From Eubacterium sp. (GTDB lineage Bacteria > Bacillota > Clostridia > Peptostreptococcales > Anaerovoracaceae), in assembly GCA_017419895.1 (NCBI GenBank), contig JAFOKI010000081.1, forward strand, positions 1 to 7,836: DNA of 7,836 nucleotides, read 5' to 3'. The notes below the pieces were generated by a model. The model had not been told where the DNA came from and made no database searches. It saw nothing but the letters and a program-made list of their open reading frames with translations. A program made the position numbers and the translations under genes. Shown in pieces: positions 6,190 through 7,836 of this stretch. Each line of letters begins with the position of its first letter. The first letter of the stretch is position 1.

Positions 6190-6859
6190 ACATCAAACCG
6201 CTAAGTTTTGCGGTCTTCTCGTAGAATAGTTTGTTGTAGAACCAGACGACTCTCCCAATGAACAGCATTGCGCAGATGGTGCCGACACCAATCCCGATGG
6301 GATGCCCCGCGAAAACCATACCTATAACAAAAGCGACGACTACGCAGGAAATGTCGGTCACGTTCTTGCAAGTGCCCATGCTTTTGCCGGTGCGGTCCGA
6401 AATCGCCTGGACGAGGCCGTCAGCAGGATTCGGAATAATGCGCGCGTTCACGCTCATGGACGCGCCGATGCCCGTGAGGATGATCCCGACGATCAGATAG
6501 ATCAGCTGCATGGGGAGATTGACCGCTGTCGGAAGATGCGCAGCAATGAGGTTTATCACACGCGTGAACACTATCGAAAGTGGTATCTGCAACAGATCGT
6601 ATGCTTTGAATTTCGACCATTTGATCAGGTACTCGATGATCGCGAATGCCAGATACAGTATCAGTACGTGATCGCCAAATTTTCCGCCGAATATCATTGA
6701 GACCGCGAGAGGAATCGAAATGAGCGGCGCGGATCCCATGTCGGATCTGGTTGTCATCATCAGACCCGCTGCGAGTATGACAAGCCCGAAGGCATAGAAA
6801 AATACGCGGTATCCATTCGGGCGGGATTTTGTTTGTTCGGTTGGTCTGCTTTGATTCAC
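6188..6859 (-). CDS. YczE-like (COG2364 type) integral membrane protein of unknown function
   Basis: This 223-residue protein is dominated by hydrophobic segments, about six, near residues 17-36, 45-58, 64-80, 90-108, 116-137 and 168-208 (the last probably two). It fits the uncharacterised YczE-like family. The typical features are a short N-terminal segment followed by a membrane helix and TRSDMGSAPLISIP (37-50), the LLQIPLS segment (89-95), GIGASMSVNARIIPNPADGL (130-149), and a Lys/Arg-rich cytoplasmic end. The start is a GTG (complement of 6857-6859) supported by a GAGAGG site 8-9 bases upstream; no ATG fits better. A promoter is visible further upstream at 6884-6912. It converges on the hydratase gene and shares its terminator. 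No transport substrate can be assigned; the family has no established function that I know of. Confidence 0.82.
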   Translation of the reverse strand: MNQSRPTEQTKSRPNGYRVFFYAFGLVILAAGLMMTTRSDMGSAPLISIPLAVSMIFGGKFGDHVLILYLAFAIIEYLIKWSKFKAYDLLQIPLSIVFTRVINLIAAHLPTAVNLPMQLIYLIVGIILTGIGASMSVNARIIPNPADGLVQAISDRTGKSMGTCKNVTDISCVVVAFVIGMVFAGHPIGIGVGTICAMLFIGRVVWFYNKLFYEKTAKLSGLM

Positions 6860-6866
6860 TTTGTTT

Positions 6867-6873
6867 ACCTCTC
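6867..6873 (-). promoter_or_regulatory. Ribosome binding site for the GTG-started membrane protein
   Basis: Read on the minus strand this is GAGAGGT, ending about seven bases before the GTG start. It is what makes the GTG the preferred start. Confidence 0.65.
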
Positions 6874-6883
6874 GATTATTAAT

Positions 6884-6912
6884 ACAATATCCAATTCAAC
6901 AAAGTTTTTCAA
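6884..6912 (-). promoter_or_regulatory. Promoter of the YczE-like gene
   Basis: On the minus strand, TTGAAA (6907-6912) and TATTGT (6884-6889) are spaced by 17 bases. They lie about 25 bases upstream of the start codon in an AT-rich stretch. The tandem repeat array begins about 30 bases upstream of the -35 box. Confidence 0.6.
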
Positions 6913-6943
6913 GGGCGAATGGGGGAGAGAAATGATTTGGCCT

Positions 6944-7153
6944 GTCGCGCTTGGGTGCAAATCCTTGAAAAGGTCAAAATGCTACCAAAGAATCCCGTCG
7001 CTCTTGGGTGCAAATCCACGAAAAGTGCCAAAATGCTACCAAGGAATCCCGTCGCTCTTGGGTGCAAATCCACGAAAAGTGCCAAAATGCTACCAAGGAA
7101 TCCCGTCGCTCTTGTGTGCAAATCCGCGAAAAGTGCCAAAATGCTACCAAAGA
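6944..7153. repeat. Intergenic 54-bp tandem repeat, about four copies
   Basis: Unit 1 (6944-6996, 53 bases) is the most diverged full copy and has a one-base deletion. Units 2 (6997-7050) and 3 (7051-7104) are identical at all 54 positions. Unit 4 (7105 to about 7153) carries two substitutions plus one at its end, then sequence similarity stops. The units abut with no spacers. The unit begins GTCGCTCTTGGGTGCAAATC and ends CTACCAAGGAATCCC. Where units meet, CCAAG and CTTGG can pair across a 12-base loop. Because 54 is a multiple of three, several frames stay open through units 2-4 on both strands, giving ORFs with an 18-residue repeat. None has a homologue I recognise or a good start signal, so I treat the array as non-coding. 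It lies between two divergent promoters. Confidence 0.93.
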
Positions 7154-7155
7154 CA

Positions 7156-7170
7156 CCGTGCAGCACACGG
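7156..7170. repeat. Small perfect inverted repeat upstream of tex
   Basis: CCGTG and CACGG flank the five bases CAGCA. No T run follows, so it is not a terminator. It lies just after the tandem array and 32 bases before the likely tex -35 box. It could be a protein-binding site or chance. Confidence 0.35.
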
Positions 7171-7201
7171 ATCTGGAGCATGAAACACGCGTCATTTTAT
7201 G

Positions 7202-7230
7202 TTGTGCGGGTAAGGTCGTCGCGGTATACT
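7202..7230 (+). promoter_or_regulatory. Likely tex promoter
   Basis: TATACT (7225-7230) is a good -10 box. TTGTGC (7202-7207), 17 bases upstream, matches the -35 consensus only at TTG. The start of transcription would be near 7237, giving a leader of about 32 bases before the ATG. Confidence 0.5.
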
Positions 7231-7268
7231 ATACAAGACGCGCAAACAAAGCGCGGGGAGGACTGACT

Positions 7269-7836
7269 ATGGATATCATCAAAAAAATAGCTGAGGAACT
7301 CGGACTCAGGCGAGACCGCGCAGAGGCGGTGGTCGAGCTTATGGATGAAGGCAACACGGTGCCGTTCATCGCGAGATACAGAAAAGAACGCACGGGCGGT
7401 ATGGATGACGAAACGCTTAGAGCGTTCGATGAAAGACTCAAGTATCTGAGAAATCTGGAGGACAGGAAGGCGACGGTACTCGCTTCGATCGAGGAGCAGG
7501 GCAAACTTACGGATGAGCTCAGAAAAGAGATAGAAGATGCGGAAACGGCGGCGAGGGTCGAGGACCTTTACAGGCCGTACAAGCCTAAGCGCAGGACGCG
7601 CGCAACGATCGCGAAGGAGCGCGGACTTGAACCGCTTGCTGACCTGATCAGGGACAGGCGCGCGAAAACTGACCCGGCGGAAGCGGCGGAGGGATTCGTG
7701 GATCCCGAAAAGGGCGTTCCGGACGCGGATGCAGCGATAGCCGGCGCGCTCGACATTATAGCGGGCGACCTTTCCGACGATGCCGAAATCAGAGAGTATA
7801 TTAGGAAAACGACCTTTGAGCAGGGCGTGCTTGCAT
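7269..7836 (+). CDS. tex: Tex family S1 RNA-binding protein, N-terminal part (3' end outside window)
   Basis: The reading frame opens at ATG 7269 and runs without a stop to the window edge (189 complete codons, roughly a quarter of the ~700-residue family). The N-terminal helical region of Tex is easy to recognise: NTVPFIARYRKERTGGMDD (about 28-46), then LKYLRNLEDRK and SIEEQGKLT. Next come EDLYRPYKPKRRTRATIAKE (about 99-118) and GLEPLADLI. Tex proteins are cytoplasmic nucleic-acid-binding proteins with a later YqgF-like nuclease-fold domain, helix-hairpin-helix motifs and an S1 domain, none of which is in the window. They have been linked to transcription and ribosome-related processes. The start is supported by a strong GGGGAGGA site (7255-7262) six bases upstream. 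The gene is divergent from the YczE-like gene across the repeat-bearing intergenic region. Confidence 0.95.
   Translation, partial: MDIIKKIAEELGLRRDRAEAVVELMDEGNTVPFIARYRKERTGGMDDETLRAFDERLKYLRNLEDRKATVLASIEEQGKLTDELRKEIEDAETAARVEDLYRPYKPKRRTRATIAKERGLEPLADLIRDRRAKTDPAEAAEGFVDPEKGVPDADAAIAGALDIIAGDLSDDAEIREYIRKTTFEQGVLA

Noticed and set aside
6944..7153. CRISPR array
   Set aside because: The units abut with no variable spacers and no cas genes are in the window.
6919..7266. 115-codon plus-strand frame, and others on both strands, through the tandem repeat
   Set aside because: They stay open because the unit is 54 bases, a multiple of three. They lack convincing ribosome sites, and unit 1 carries an indel that shifts the frame relative to the other units.
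1..7836. A previously undescribed defence, mobile or biosynthetic system
   Set aside because: All but one of the long genes fall into families with known or predicted functions, mostly housekeeping. No transposase, integrase, phage, toxin-antitoxin or defence genes are visible. The only protein without a known function is the YczE-like membrane protein, which belongs to a widespread family.

Overview
The window looks like ordinary chromosomal housekeeping DNA from a low-GC-lineage Gram-positive bacterium. Class Clostridia is most likely, with base composition near 50% GC by eye. The lineage call rests on the arrangement SRP RNA - dnaX - ybaB - recR, which is classic for Firmicutes (in Bacillus it is scr-dnaX-yaaK-recR), and on the clostridial look of the proteins. 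Genus and family cannot be fixed from the sequence alone.

Layout. Bases 1-914 hold the C-terminal part of NAD-dependent DNA ligase (ligA; its 5' end lies outside the window). It overlaps by 17 bases a membrane-anchored M15-type peptidoglycan peptidase (898-1794). A strong sigma-A-like promoter (1800-1828) then drives a signal recognition particle RNA of about 170 nt (about 1835-2005), which folds into one long rod without an Alu domain. Next comes a tight same-strand cluster: dnaX (2024-3688), ybaB (3704-4081), recR (4097-4696) and a YbaK-like aminoacyl-tRNA deacylase (4696-5196). The gaps are 15, 15 and -1 bases. After 42 bases follows a MaoC/hydratase-2-type enoyl-CoA hydratase (5239-6135). 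The rightward block ends at a UUCG-loop hairpin (6156-6189) that can serve as a terminator in both directions.

Convergent to this block, on the minus strand, is a YczE-like integral membrane protein with a GTG start (6188-6859). Between it and the divergent tex gene (7269 to the window end, 5' part only) lies a 409-base intergenic region. It contains a promoter for the membrane protein, about four tandem copies of a 54-bp unit (6944-7153), a small perfect hairpin, and a likely tex promoter.

How the genes fit together. LigA, DnaX, YbaB and RecR all concern DNA replication, the nucleoid and repair. The SRP RNA serves co-translational membrane targeting, and the YbaK-like protein serves translation fidelity. 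The hydratase and the YczE-like protein have no evident functional link to their neighbours. I found no phage, insertion sequence, CRISPR array or defence system. The points most worth a second look are the compact Alu-less SRP RNA, the 54-bp intergenic tandem repeat between two divergent promoters, and a heptamer of the dnaX-frameshift type placed exactly at the dnaX stop codon.
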